Positions 24,001 through 35,300 of a stretch of 64,000 nt of DNA are shown in pieces. The DNA is taken from assembly GCF_032362555.1 (NCBI RefSeq), contig NC_083517.1, forward strand, positions 1,012,001 through 1,076,000, read 5' to 3'. A model generated the notes under the pieces. It was not told the origin of the DNA. It saw only the letters and a list, made by a program, of their open reading frames with translations, and did no database searches. The stretch comes from Amyelois transitella. Taxonomy: Eukaryota > Arthropoda > Insecta > Lepidoptera > Pyralidae. Position 1 is the stretch's first letter. Every line of letters starts with the position of its first letter. Made by a program: the position numbers and the translations under genes.

Positions 24001-26669
24001 ATAATTTTTCCTGGTTTTTTTCACATTTTCCATTCTTTCTTCGCTCCTAAAAGTTGCAGCGGGATGTTATATAACCCAAAGCCTTTCTCGATAAATGGTC
24101 TATTCAAAACAAAACGAATTTTTCAATTCGAACCAGTAGTTCCTGAGATTAGCGTGTTCAAACAAAATAAACTCCTAAGCTTTATAATATCAGTATAGAT
24201 GTTATAAGAAGAAATCCTAAATACAATTCACCTACATTATTGTATTTAATCCTTCTGTAATTGGATAATGAAGACAATCTAATGCGACCTTTGTTAGTTA
24301 CGCATTAGTGGCTACGTATATAACAGGGCGGGGTAGGCAAGCACCTGTGTTGCAAGAAAAAAAGGTCAAGACTTACACTTGTTTTTTTTTAAATCTAACA
24401 GTCAGTTAGGCTTTGGCGCAGTGGTGAACTGCTTGCCTCTGAGTCACAAGGTCCCGGGTTCGAGTGTCGGTAAAACTAGGATTTTTTTAAATAAAAAAAG
24501 CATTTATAACTATTAATGTGGCATAAAGCCAGACTATTATACCGCCATATAAAAAAAACTTGAAGATATGCATGTTTGATTACGATACGAATCATTAAAA
24601 ACATTGAGTATGTTCATAAAATTACTAAATGAGAATGTTTCCTTTCTGTAATTTTATTTTAGAGGTAAATTCACACGGAAATAGTAAGGAATTCTAAAGT
24701 TTTTCATATAGTATGTAATTTGCTGTAATGAGTAGGATTAATTATGGCAAACAAGAGTTTGAATGCCTTCTCGATGTTTCTAGAGACAGGTTGCTGGCCC
24801 ATCGCCTACAAGAGGAGTCCTAAGTTTAATATCCCCAAGTCGCCTTTTACGACATCCATGGGAAAGAGATGGAGTAAGAGGAGATCTTTTTTACATTGGT
24901 GCCACACGGCACTCATTGGTCACTATTGATTTATAGATACATACATATGGCCACGTCTATACCCTTTGTGGGGTAAAAAGAGCCAACAGTATTGAAAAGT
25001 CTGACAGGCCACGCTCAGCTATTTGGCTCAATGATAGAATTGAGATTCAAACTGTGACAGGTTGCTAGCCCATCTCCTAAAAAAAGAATTCCAAGTTTGT
25101 TAGCCTTTTACGACATCCATGTGAAAGAGATGGAGTGGTCCTAATCTTTTTTGTACTGGTGCCGGGAACCACACGGCACTATTGATTTATACCCCAAGTA
25201 TTGGTCTCAAGTCAGGGGTGTCTGTGAGCTGTTGCCTAGTGTGTTCAAATTAAAAAAAATGCTTACCAAGTGTGTACGCAACAAACAGGTTAACAGCCGA
25301 CACGGCCCACACCCACCGAGGAATCGAGTCACCATCCTTATTCTGCTGGGTGAGCGCGTAGAAGCCGAAGTCGTAATACGAGAACAGTAGGAAGTTTAGG
25401 ACTGTGAGTAGGAAGCCAGCGAATGTTAGGAGGTTTGGTGCCACCCACACCGGACAGAACTGCAATCACGGTTCTACATTAGTTGTTTGTTGAAGAAGCA
25501 AGAAGCAATAGATACTATGAAGGTCTACTGTGCATGTATACAATTACCAGCAAGGTTTTTTATTTAGAAGCATATAATCAAGTACTCATTATACCAAGCT
25601 TATAGGTTAAAATTAATTTTTAAATTCAAATTTTATTTGTATATGAAAAATAAAGTTCTTTTCTTTTTTTTTATTGTTTTTTTTTATTTGTTTGGGCCCA
25701 CCCTATGTGAGACAAAATTCAGAAAATCTATGCCATGTCAAGTTTACTTGTAAAACAGGCAGAATTTTTTACTTAATTTATTATTCATATTTTGCTACCT
25801 TGAGACCAATAGCTGTCTGAATAGCTAATTAAATATATTATTTTAATTTTTATTAACTAATGAGAATCGTGACTTGGATATATTATTTTATTTGTTTTTT
25901 TACTGTTAACTTATTTTATGTTACATATATTTACTTTTTATTGTTCAAGGTTCATCATATCAGTTTATATAATTTTATGTCATTCTATAAGTCCACTTGT
26001 TGTGCATAAAGTAGGTATAATGTGCATTAAGTTTAAATAAATAAATCATATTATTAACATTGTAAATATCAATTTATTATTAGTTATAAGGTCAACTTTA
26101 AATGCAAGAATAATTGGGTATTTTGAATGTGTATAATTTTTTGAATGTTAATTGAATAGACTAAATATATAAAATACTTACATAATATTTACAAAAACAC
26201 TAAAAAACTATTATCAGACAAAAATATAGTTTTACGAAATTATGAATAGATTTTTGGAAAATTGCAAATTTGGAAAATGTACTAATTATTTAAATATTTA
26301 CATACCTGAACACACCAGTTCCAAAACGGGTGCATAACATATTTGCTGAGAATGCATGTGTCAATTGAATTATACTGAAACAGAGTAAAACAAAACAATG
26401 AAATAAATCTTGTTGAAAAACAACTCTCGTGTAGTATGTAAACATTGAGGTATCAAATTTTTTTGCGTTGTATCACGGCCGGCCGGTTATGAAGGCGGAG
26501 ACAAGATGTTAAAGGTCACAGTACAAATTCTAAAAAGATTTAAAATAAATACACGCAGGATATGTAATCGTTGTTTCTTATTCTGTTCAAAACAATATTC
26601 GTGAAGCATTCCACCAACCTTGTATTTTTCAAAACCTTCCAATTTGTCCTGTGATAGGAAACGACCCAT
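15098..26669 (-). CDS. EPT1: Ethanolaminephosphotransferase 1 (EPT1/SELENOI orthologue)
   Basis: Membrane enzyme transferring phosphoethanolamine from CDP-ethanolamine to diacylglycerol (last step of the Kennedy pathway, ER/Golgi). Nine minus-strand coding exons: 26669-26619, 26374-26306, 25459-25267, 21883-21757, 20946-20817, 18099-17942, 16998-16818, 15748-15563 and 15160-15098. Phases agree throughout, giving 385 aa. The start [18 protein letters not shown] aligns with the human start region. The CDP-alcohol phosphatidyltransferase signature D-G-x2-A-R-x8-G-x3-D-x3-D is complete at residues 108-130. Several hydrophobic segments follow, with family blocks [20 protein letters not shown] and LYSPSDI. 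The last exon ends [15 protein letters not shown] then TAA, so the selenocysteine tail of vertebrate SELENOI is absent. The first donor is GTTGGT, slightly weak. Cholinephosphotransferase activity cannot be excluded. Confidence 0.95.
15215..15500 (-). mobile_element. SINE-A with internal triplication
   Basis: Tail and central part are on the left; the block CCCTTAGTCGCCTTTTACGA then appears three times (about 15343, 15404 and 15464, progressively diverged), separated by about 60 bases. Confidence 0.8.
16160..16460 (+). mobile_element. SINE-D copy
   Basis: Head has an RNA polymerase III B-box-like GGTTCAAATCC near 16227, then the blocks ACATTCAGGCAACTGGATGTG, GCGGAGGTCAGACGGGAGTC and GAGGATGCAACCGGAACTGA. 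It lies in an EPT1 intron. Confidence 0.75.
16535..16760 (-). mobile_element. LINE-C 3' end
   Basis: Starts with the reverse of the (TATTC)n tail and carries the GCTTCCAAAGCGCATGTG block. It abuts the EPT1 exon at 16818. Confidence 0.85.
17010..17090 (-). repeat. (TTTGA)n-tailed LINE end
   Basis: CAAATCAAATCAAATCAAAC followed by CATCTTTATTG is a pentanucleotide tail and 3' end of another retroelement on the minus strand. It lies just outside the 3' splice site of the EPT1 exon starting at 16998. Confidence 0.5.
17097..17347 (-). mobile_element. SINE-A copy
   Basis: Complete apart from the last 5' bases, with a small deletion near the centre. Confidence 0.85.
17352..17580 (-). mobile_element. 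LINE-C 3' end
   Basis: TAGAATAGAAAAG tail on the left, then the family 3' UTR with some decay. It is directly next to a SINE-A copy. Confidence 0.8.
17586..17720 (-). mobile_element. LINE-F 3' end
   Basis: Reverse of the (TATG)n tail, then reverse of the frame ending in RDRGKW...[11 protein letters not shown]-like residues, the C terminus of a LINE reverse transcriptase found repeatedly in this window. Confidence 0.8.
18118..18195 (-). mobile_element. SINE-B tail fragment
   Basis: Reverse of the GTATCTCGTAACACAAG block. Only the tail region is present, next to the acceptor of the EPT1 exon starting at 18099. Confidence 0.7.
18212..19176 (-). mobile_element. SINE-A split by a TTAA-flanked insertion
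   Basis: The left part (tail to GGCTTAA) lies at 18212-18303 and the rest (TTAATGATAGAATTGAG to CGGCAC) at 19014-19176. Removing the insert and one TTAA restores an ordinary SINE-A order. Confidence 0.9.
18304..19013. mobile_element. piggyBac-like non-autonomous element (710 bp)
   Basis: Flanked on both sides by TTAA (18300-18303, 19014-19017). Terminal inverted repeats CCTTTTAAGCGC and, reversed, CCTTTTAACCGC match at 11 of 12 positions. Subterminal inverted sequences around CGTGCCCCTA add a second match. No transposase frame is present. TTAA target use is typical of the piggyBac superfamily. Confidence 0.8.
19181..19215. repeat. Short hairpin at edge of SINE-A
   Basis: Arms 19181-19194 and 19202-19215 pair at 13 of 14 positions around a 7-base loop. 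Function unknown. Confidence 0.6.
19250..19482 (+). mobile_element. RTE-like interspersed repeat E
   Basis: Begins TTATAAAGCTGAAG with GTTTG repeats and ends GACGAAGTCGCGGGCACAG, the same ends as the minus-strand copies at 23935 and 40992. Confidence 0.75.
19640..20190 (+). mobile_element. SINE-D, long decayed copy
   Basis: Head with a B-box remnant at 19655 and the CGGCCATGTACCAATGACC block. It is interrupted by unrelated AT-rich sequence before the CCCAATCCAGGATCCATGG and GAGGATGCAACCGGGACT blocks (20100-20190). Confidence 0.6.
20229..20494 (-). mobile_element. SINE-A copy
   Basis: Full-length, ending at CCACACGGCAC. Confidence 0.9.
20640..20745 (+). mobile_element. SINE-A, 5' truncated
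   Basis: Only the last third and the TATG tail remain. Confidence 0.75.
20984..21055 (+). repeat. 72-bp direct repeat, left copy
   Basis: Identical over 72 bases to 21335-21406. The two copies bracket a full SINE-A. The last bases (CACTACATAGTA) match the start of another interspersed repeat at 41258. Confidence 0.9.
21063..21318 (+). mobile_element. SINE-A copy between 72-bp direct repeats
   Basis: Full copy starting GCCGTGCCGTGCCGTGTGG and ending in an AATG-type tail. Confidence 0.9.
21335..21406 (+). repeat. 72-bp direct repeat, right copy
   Basis: Perfect match to 20984-21055; continues into CAAAGCAGAGTCGCTTCCC, the onward sequence of an interspersed repeat. Confidence 0.9.
21595..21737 (-). 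mobile_element. SINE-B copy
   Basis: Minus-strand tRNA-derived head: reverse of the B box in CATTCGAACCCGGGACC and reverse of the A box in CGCTGCGCCACAGAGGCC. The tail is cut. Confidence 0.85.
21929..22157 (-). mobile_element. SINE-A copy
   Basis: Nearly complete with a deletion around the GATGGGCTAGC block. Confidence 0.85.
22180..22218 (+). mobile_element. LINE-F tail fragment
   Basis: GGGAAAGAGGCGTGATTTTA and a (TATG)n tail, the extreme LINE-F 3' end. Confidence 0.6.
22233..22500 (+). mobile_element. SINE-A copy
   Basis: Full-length with a GTATGTATGTATG tail. Confidence 0.9.
22504..22760. mobile_element. Decayed SINE-A pieces in both orientations
   Basis: Tail-proximal parts only (CTCTGTCTACCCCG and partial GATGGGCTAGCAACC blocks), rearranged, with a short CCTGCCTGCCTG run. 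Confidence 0.55.
22780..23030 (+). mobile_element. SINE-A copy
   Basis: Starts at the AAGAATAG block and lacks the first ~30 bases; the tail is complete. Confidence 0.85.
23290..23470 (+). mobile_element. SINE-A, 5' truncated
   Basis: Starts at ACTTATAAACTTGGGATAC and ends near GTACATACGTAC. Confidence 0.75.
23480..23560 (+). mobile_element. Repeat E terminal fragment
   Basis: Only the last part is present: CTTGAGGGCTTCAATGATGC to GTCGCGGGCACAGCTAGT. Confidence 0.7.
23826..23935 (-). mobile_element. LINE-F 3' end
   Basis: ATACATACCATCACGCC tail on the left and the decayed C-terminal frame on the right. Confidence 0.7.
23935..24200 (-). mobile_element. Repeat E copy
   Basis: Full minus-strand copy from GCGCCCGCGACTCCGTCC to AGCTTTATAATATCAGTA. 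Confidence 0.8.
24405..24480 (+). mobile_element. tRNA-like SINE head, separate family
   Basis: A-box-like TTTGGCGCAGTGGTGAACTG and B-box-like CGGGTTCGAGTG spaced as in a tRNA. No cloverleaf-quality acceptor stem, so a SINE head is likelier than a tRNA gene. Confidence 0.6.
24780..24915 (-). mobile_element. SINE-A, partial
   Basis: From the GACAGGTTGCTGGCCCATCG block to a shortened 5' end. Confidence 0.7.
24935..25177 (-). mobile_element. SINE-A copy
   Basis: Full copy with a small deletion in the TTAGTCGCC block. Confidence 0.85.
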
Positions 26670-27076
26670 TATGACCGAATTCAAAGGTTGTTGAAAAACT
26701 AAATGCCGATTTATATCATAACGATAGCGAAGAGTCACTTGAAATAAAAAAGTTTACTTGCACGTATTTTAGTTTAGTAAGAATAATAGAAATGTAAAAT
26801 AAATGCAATTCAGTAGAGAATAATGAAAACGAAATATATTCTTTTACATGGAGCACATCCACCCACAATCTTACTTTATTGACAACTGAAAACAAAAAAC
26901 TGCCTGTCTCGGATTGATCTACCGAACAGCGGAACTGTTAGCTGCCATTATCTGACATTGACGTATGAGGTTCAAACATATAAAATCTGTGCTTCAAAGT
27001 TCAATGAATTGTGAAAAAACAAATTTTGGCGCGATATTTTTTGCGGGAAGTTTGTAATTATTTCTTTTGGCCACCA

Positions 27077-27560
27077 TATAATTCAAAATTGGATACAAGG
27101 TATCACTTATTGACGTCACATAACTTAAATCTAATTATAACTACTACCGCTTCCAAAGCGCATGTGTAGAAGAAGCGGCGGAACAAACTACACTGCAGCA
27201 TTTTCATAGGACGTCAATTTACAAATATAGATCTCTTAAATCTAAATCGTGGACGAATGCACATTGTCTACATTAAAAAACATGTATGAATGTAGAACTG
27301 ATTATGTCAATATGAATATTTCGTCAAATAAAATAAATAAAAAATAAAATATGTACATACTGTACAAATTATGTCAAGATCATGTCAAAAATACACAAAC
27401 ATTTAAGAGGCCATTATGTCCAGCTCGGGCCACACATGTTTATCATTAATATAATCATCCGTGCTGTAATAGGCTTTCCTACAAAGCTCAACTTTAATAT
27501 ACTGTTTGAATTTTCTATCATTCATTTCAAGAACACTTTTTGGTAATTTATTATAAAATC
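27077..27560 (-). mobile_element. LINE-C 3' end
   Basis: Longest clean 3' UTR copy of the family, including the TAATATAATC and AAATTTTCTATCATTC blocks that lead towards the reverse transcriptase. Confidence 0.8.
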
Positions 27561-27574
27561 TTATACAATTAATC

Positions 27575-27875
27575 AGAAACACAGGTATACACAGGTTCGA
27601 ATCCGTCCTTGGCTATGTACCGATGACTATTTTCAAAATTATGTACATTAAGTAGTTTTAAAACCAACCGTGAAGAAACCTGCACATTCAGGCAACTGGA
27701 TGTTTGTAACCATGATCGATCAAATACGTTTAGGTTTACCGGCAAAGGTTGTGGAGATCGGACGGGTATCGCTTCATGTAAAACCTGACTCACCCAATCC
27801 AGGATCCATAGTCAAAGGTATAACCCGGGCTCTCTAGAGGTTAATGCAACCATCTGGAAAGCCAAGAGGAAGAAG
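27575..27875 (+). mobile_element. SINE-D copy
   Basis: B-box-like GGTTCGAATCC at 27593, then the whole family order to GAAAGCCAAGAGGAAGAAG. Confidence 0.75.
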
Positions 27876-27889
27876 AAACATGGGATTGT

Positions 27890-28030
27890 TTTTGTCGGCG
27901 ACTGACTAGCAACCAGTCACTATTTTAATCTCAATTCTATTCTATCATTAAACCATATAGCTGAAAATGGCTATTCATTTTATTTTTGAAAAAGTTGCCT
28001 CTGTCTACCCTGTGAGGAATAAAGATGAAA
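27890..28030 (+). mobile_element. SINE-A, decayed
   Basis: GACTAGCAACCAGTCACTAT to GTCTACCCTGTGAGGAATA only. Confidence 0.55.
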
Positions 28031-28634
28031 TACTCGGTAACTCCACGAGTCAAAAAGTTCAAATATAAGTTTTGAAAAAATTATTGCTAGGAGTTGCTAG
28101 GTATATTTTTTAAATTTAATTTTGACCTCTATCTTAGGTCACCTTATAGTGATTTTCACACATTCTATTACCTGCTTACTACCTATTTTCAAAACGAAGT
28201 CACTTTTGAACTTTCCAAGGACCAGCGGCAACAATAGTACACTTTCATTTCTTTTAGCAGTTTCCTTTTTTGGTAGCTGAACCATGTTAAATCTAAACCC
28301 TGATTACCCTCAATTAGGGGTAATCTGTGCATCCAAATTAATAATTTTCTCTCCTCAAGTTGATCAGAAATCTGTACCGTACCTACTACAAGCAACAGTG
28401 GATAAAATGGGAGTCAAATCGACCCGCTAAAGTAGAACGAAATCTCTTCCAGCTTCCAGATAAAACATCAGTTTACTTACATCATTATTATAATTACTCA
28501 AAGGAACAACGGTTAACGCAAGATCACAAATAGCCGATAATATGTTGTTATTATTACATATCAACGAATATTATCTCATAAGTAAGTAATCGTTGGCGTT
28601 ACACCGAACAAATAAACAGGGCTATTTGGTCACG

Positions 28635-29174
28635 TGGGCGTAGCCAGGATTCGAAATTGAGGGGGGTAGTGCCACCCCTCTCATGTCGCCCCATTTAAGA
28701 GTTTTTACGGACATCCATTATTTTGGCATTCATGTTCTACTACACTTAAAAAGCTCCCTCCTTACAGACATCCCGATCCAATATCTTTCTATTAGGGATG
28801 CATATAACAGACGTGGCCCACCTGCCCTCACTAGTAGATTCCGTTCTTCCGTATCTATTTCAGCATAATTTACCTAAGCTTAGCATCACTCCTTTCCATG
28901 TTATCACTGGAGGTAAAATAGGTTTTAATTTGAACATGTTGAAAGCGGAACATCAAAAGCCATTATTCATCTTCCTCCTGGCTTCAGTCGCGGTTACATC
29001 TTCATTACTCTGGAGAGGAGTCAGGGGTATGCCTTTGACCATATATCGTAGATTGGGTGATTCAGTTTTTTCATCAACCATGTATCTGTCTTCTTACGAA
29101 TGAGAGCGAGCTTCGCAGCTACCCCCAGCTGCCCATCCTTTAAATAGCGGTTAGCCCGTATCTAGCTACGCCCA
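28635..29174. mobile_element. Possible TIR DNA element
   Basis: TGGGCGTAGCCAGGAT at the left is matched at 14 of 16 positions by the reverse of ATCTAGCTACGCCCA at the right, 540 bases apart. A SINE-D piece (28965-29100, minus) lies inside. No transposase and no clear target duplication. Confidence 0.4.
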
Positions 29175-29345
29175 TTCTCGGTCATATTAAATCACTATCA
29201 CTAATGATAAACGTGGACGATTGATTCAGTCGGGAGAATTAGTAACAAGAGACGGTTCTTACGAGCTCTCATTTCTCGCCTTATCACCATTGCGAGATTA
29301 TATTTTGTTAAACAATTAATTAAATTAAAAAATTGGTACTTAAAT

Positions 29346-32300
29346 ATGTTACACAAAACGGCGGCTCTTCGGACGAAGAGTCGATTGTTTAAGTTTGTTA
29401 ATTACTCCACTGCGAAGGTAAGTTTAATTTTTTTTTGTTTGTCTTAAGCATGAGGTGGAGAAAGTTATATTTAACCCTATTTTTTAAACAACTGTTTGTA
29501 AAATGTAAAGATTTTAAGATACTTTAAAAAGAGTCTTTATATATGTATGGAAACTAAGGAATGACAACCTACCTCAAGATATAAAGTGCAAAGGTAAAAA
29601 TGAAGTGTACTAGAAAGTTACAAAATCGGAAAGAATACAAATATACTGTCTTCCTTGTAAGAAATAAAAACGTGATGTATTTATTTACTTATTTTATTTA
29701 TTTTTCATTGTAACATTTACAATTTTAATAATTACAATAGACGGACCTAATGGTAAATTACTCTAATACAACGTCCATATTGACGTCAAACATTAATTTC
29801 ACAAATTAAATTCATAGGTACCTAAAGGAAAAAAGGCATTTATACACAAATACTTTAAAGTATTTCTACAAATCAAATAATTTAAGATACCTAGCATGGG
29901 TACGCGAAAGAGATCATTTAATTAATTAATATTCAAATATTTCTTGTCTCACAAAACATATCCATTTTCCTTGTATCTGATACAACTTTAAAGTTTCAGA
30001 AAATTGTAATGAAATATAAATTATCTATGTGCAACATACCGGTATCAAGGATTTTTGTCCATTTTAATATTTTATAGGTAGGTACTCTTAATTCAACCAT
30101 TTATATCTCAAAGAAGTCTTATTTTAACTTCTAAATAATGGTACAAACTATATGTAGGTATATAAAAAAAGAAATGATCTACATAAAAGTGAACAAATAA
30201 ATTGTTTGAGAAAGTGTTGCCAATTAATATATAAGTAGATATGCCTATAAAACATACAAACATACATATAATCACGTCTATATCCCTGGCGGGGTAGACA
30301 GAGCCAACAGTCTTGAAAAAACTTATAGGCCACGTTCAGCTGTTTGGCTTTATGATGGAATTGAGATTCAGATAGTGACAGGTTGCTAGCCCATCGCCTA
30401 AAAGAATCCCAAGTTTATAAGCCTATCCCTTAGTCGCCTTTTACGATATCCATGGGAACGAGATGGAGAGGTCCTATTCTTTTTTTTATTGGTGCCAGGG
30501 ACCACACGTCACCTATGTCTATAAAAATCTACTAAAAAAGAAAAAAAATATTTGTTTACGAAACTTTGTTTGCTTAATGAGTATGACAATTTTCAAGTTC
30601 ATGTCCTTGATAAGATTACCTTCGATAAAGGTGTTAAGAACTTCATTCTTTGTTGTTCATCATGACACGTGGTGTAATTATTGTAGCCATAACAACATTA
30701 TGATTACTAATGTCTGATAATATTTACGTGATACCAACCTATTTTTTTGTTTAAACAACATACATACTACATTATCGATCATAAATAAACCATCTTTATT
30801 CCCGGGTTGGACGGAGCCAACAGTCTTAAAGTACCTACTGAAAGGTTCAGCTAGCGGACTTAGGACTGAATTCAAATTTTTATTACACAGGGTAAGAGCG
30901 AGTGCTTAAAAATCACAATTAAGAAGCCTTTCCTTTGACTGACTTTTGTGATCAACACAATTTCCTTCATTTCGCTACCAAACCTGTATGGAAGACGAAT
31001 GTGCTCATCCCTTAGTCGCCTTCTATCATATCAATGGGAAAGATTGAGTGGTCCTTTTTTAGTGTATCAGAAACCACACATTGTTAAAAAAAATTCTAAA
31101 TTCGTTCTAGCAATAAAACAAGAAAGTTACAATTGGATCATTCGGATATTCCAACGAAAACTATTAAAATCTTGACTTACTGATTGTTTTAACACTTAAG
31201 TAGTATATGGTCTATGGTAAAATATAGTGATAAGACTTTTATCTTTTCAAAAAAGATAACGGCCCAGTAGAAAGGTTAAGGGTCGACATGTTAATATCCA
31301 TTAAGGTAAAAGCACCTATTACGGAGGTATTTCGCAACATTTGAAAGTAAGAAGCAAAAATAAGCATAAGTAAGTATTTTTAAAGGTTCCAAACAAAATT
31401 ATTATCTAAAATGGAATTTAAATTTTGTATTGCTGTTGAGTCTAAGTATCCTTTCATGCGATTTCTTATTTAAAAAAAATATTTAAAAAGGCAGGTCGAT
31501 TTTCCCTAATACGGAGGTATGATTTTGGTCAGAGCCTAATACTGCGGTAGACGGCTCCTAATACGGAGGGTCAGGAAGTACATTAATTTAGGTTCCGTAC
31601 AAATAATATGTATAACAATAATAGAAATGTGTAAGTACCTTTATTGTAAGTTTTTCGTTCATTGACTATTTAATTACATTATTTCACTTTAATGAAATTA
31701 AAGACGACTTTGAATTTAAAGTATATTATTTATTTAAAGTATATATATGTATATATTATTATTTAGTGTATTCTACACGCGTGTGTACAGCTTTCACGGA
31801 TTTAACAATATAAAAAAATGCAGGTTCATTTAGGAATTAAGTTTTATTTTTTATTACAATTAGTTACTTTGGCTAATAAATAATGACGAACAATAACAAT
31901 CATCTAAAATCTTTCAAAAATCAACAAGTAGAGGAACAAAAAGTAACAATAATGAAATATTTATAACATCAGTCTTTCAAAAACTAACACTCCGCAGAGG
32001 ATAGTAAACTGTAACTAAAAGTTTTACATATTAAAAAATAATCACTTTAGTAATGGTAAGTGAACTTAATATAAGATACCTAAGTAAAGTTTAGGGTCAA
32101 TTCAGGCTGCAGTTACAGTGGTCGACAGCAGCCCGAAGAGCATTTACAGCTTCGGAAGAATTTTAAACGTTCGCTACTAGACTAGCTTCGCTTCAAAACT
32201 GCTGGCTGTCGTCAGCAACCGACGCCGCATCAGTCACCAACAGTTTTATTTTTTCGAGCGATTACTGGTCTATAAAATAATGAAAATAAAGTTTAAAACT

Positions 32301-35300
32301 CTTTTAAAACTTGCGTCAATGCTGCCCGCTGCCACTGCTGCCTGAATTGAGCTATGAAAAAATGAAAAGAACAATTACGTAGATTGCATTAATTGATATT
32401 AAAATATTTAATTATTTCAATGTTTTTGATTTTACAAAAAAAAAAAAACATTTATAAAAAATAAGAATCAGAAAAAAGACGATTTTTTTATTTATTTACG
32501 AAACCCTAAAATCTTGTGATTTTCTGTTTAATTAATAAAGCCATAATAGGAAACCATATTACCTAATACAGAGTTACCTGGAAATAACTACCACCGTATT
32601 AGGAAAACTACTCGTGTTTTTAATAATCCTAATTCTGACCCATCAAAATTCCGATTAACAAAAGAGTGTAAATTTTTAATCAAACGACAACTATTTTGTG
32701 GCTAAGATGTGTAAAACTGAAGTAACAGTTATACACAGGATATTATTTGTGATAAATTAAAACACACCTCTCAATTTTTACCCCTCCTAAGAAACTAACA
32801 TTTTGTACTCAACAGTTTTATTATTTAACTAGATTTCTAATTGAGAACACATACCTCAGAATATGGTTATTAATTTATGAGATTAATAATTATTTCAATT
32901 GAACTTTTAACTAATTCAAAAACTTAATAATTTGAAAGTTATAAACAATTAAATTTTATCAGTATTTTTCCTATTACGGAGTTATACCACCGAGTTAGGA
33001 TTAGTCTATAAAATTCGTATCCTATTACGGCGGTATTTTATTTCTTATTTTTTGGGTAAAAACTGAGTTACAAACGTGAAACAAGCTATTTAATTTAAAA
33101 ATTTAAAAGTAGGGAAATGCTATAAGTTATTCATAAACAAACTTGAACGGCCTATTAATACGAAAAATTGCCTTTGTAAATATTAGTGTGCTTACTTTTG
33201 TTGTTCCGCGTTTGTATGAAAACACCTGTCCCGTCGATGCCGTGACACAAACTGATTGATTTTGTTGTGTTGCCAATGTGTTGTAGTTGCAAATGTTAGT
33301 TAAGTCGTGCCGTAATAAATTTAGAATAACACATTTGCGTTATGATGTACTTACACTGAATAGAACAGGAATAAAACGAAGAAATATAAATACCACCGTA
33401 ATTGGAAGCGATTTCGACTACCGCCGTATTAGGAGCTTTTACCTTATAATCCATTGTTAGTAAAAATCAAACGGAAAGAACCATATAAATCAGCATCAAA
33501 TACGATTAAAAATGTAGCGACAATAAAACCTTCCATAGAGCAATGCACTAGGCAGAAACTTCATCAGTACACTTGCTACAATGCCTGTTTACTTCATTCA
33601 TTCATATAATCACGTCTATATCACTTGCGGTGCAGTCAGATCCAAAAGTCTAGAAAGGCTAATAGACCACGTTCAGCTTAATAGAATTAAGCTTCAAATA
33701 GTGACATGTTGCTAGCCCTTCGCCTAAAAGAAAAATCCCAAGTTTATAAGCCTATTCCTAAGCCACCTTTACGATATCGTAAAGAGATGGAGTGGTCCTA
33801 TTCTTTTTTATATTGGTGTCAGGAACCACACGGCCTGCAAACTTCTTTTGCTTCTATCCACATTCACACCTCTACATGAAGCTGGTCGTTCAAGGCTTCT
33901 CTTGATCCAACTTCCCCCAGATTGCCCCAAATTTGATCAAGATACGTATTGTTGGAACGTCCCCCCTTTTACAACTATGAATTATGCTTTGTTGCTAGTT
34001 TTTGTCCGAAGTTTCTTGCCGTAAGAATAGTGTCGTAAGAATTTTAGTAAGATTAGTTTACTAAGAATCACTATTCTTATATTTTAGCACTCACTCATTT
34101 TTTCTGCCATTTTTTTATTATTCTATATTGGATTAGGCATTTGTCTTCCATCTTAAGTGATAGTAAGTGACGATAAAAATGTTACATGTCTAACCAAGAG
34201 ATACGACCAAAATCGTATCTAAACAACAGGCAGTCAGACTGTCGCATTTATTTTATTTATTTAAAGTTCATTGCACAAAATAAAATGTGCCAAATGTGCT
34301 ATATATTTGATATAGCACATTTGGCGAACTTAATGCTTAAAGCATTATCAACCAGTCAAGCATTGGGTCTGACAGAGTTAATATTATGAATGAATGAATG
34401 AAATAGTATTTATTTAAGTAACCAGGACTCATAATATGTTAGTAAACTTAAAACTATGTCAGTACTAATAGTAATTAATTAAATTCATAAAATTACATTA
34501 ATAAAACTCATAAAATTATATACCTATTATTATATTATCTAGTAAAGGAGAACGGATTGTTTCCAGAACCAACGAGTTATAGCAATAAGACGGGAAGACC
34601 AGTCAGTATGGGAGCGCAGGGCTCCATTCTCGCCCATCAACGTGAGCAAGCTGGTGCGCCAGGGAGTCAAGGTCATTGTGCAGCCCTCCAACCGGAGAGC
34701 GTACCCTATGCAGGTAAATCTATATTATAAAGCTGAAGAGTTTGTTTGTTTGAACGCGCTAATCTCAGGAAATACTGGTTCGAATTGAAACATTATTTTT
34801 GCGTAGTGTCGTTGAGTTGGTATCTCGTAACACAAGTCTCGAATTTACTTCGAGGCTGACTCAATCAGTGTAATTTGTCCCGTATATATATAATATATAC
34901 ATAAATATATATTTTTCTACAATGTTAGTGATTTAGCCTGCATGAAGAGAGTTATGAATGTGGATGAAGCGAAGGAAATATGCAGAGATCGTGGCAAGTG
35001 GAAAGAGATAGTCTCTGCCTACCCTCCGGGAAAGAGGCGTGATTTTATGTATGTATGTATGTTAGTGATTTACATTAGTTTCGACAAATAATCAGCTACA
35101 AAGTTTAGGTAAAAGTCACATATCTTTTACAGTCTTACATAAACGCTGGTGCCATAGTCCAGGAAGACATCAGCGAGGCCAGCGTGATATTCGGGGTCAA
35201 GCAGACGCCCGTAGACCTGCTCATACCCAACAAGACGTACTGCTTCTTCTCACATACCATCAAGGCTCAAGAAACCAATATGCCGATGTTGGATGCCATT

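Larger units (their letters stand above)
26670..29345. other. Intergenic region between divergent EPT1 and AASS
   Basis: Promoters of both genes must lie here: EPT1 just right of 26669 and AASS just left of 29346. No gene is supported. It contains LINE-C (27077-27560), SINE-D (27575-27875), a decayed SINE-A (27890-28030) and a possible inverted-repeat element (28635-29174). Confidence 0.6.
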
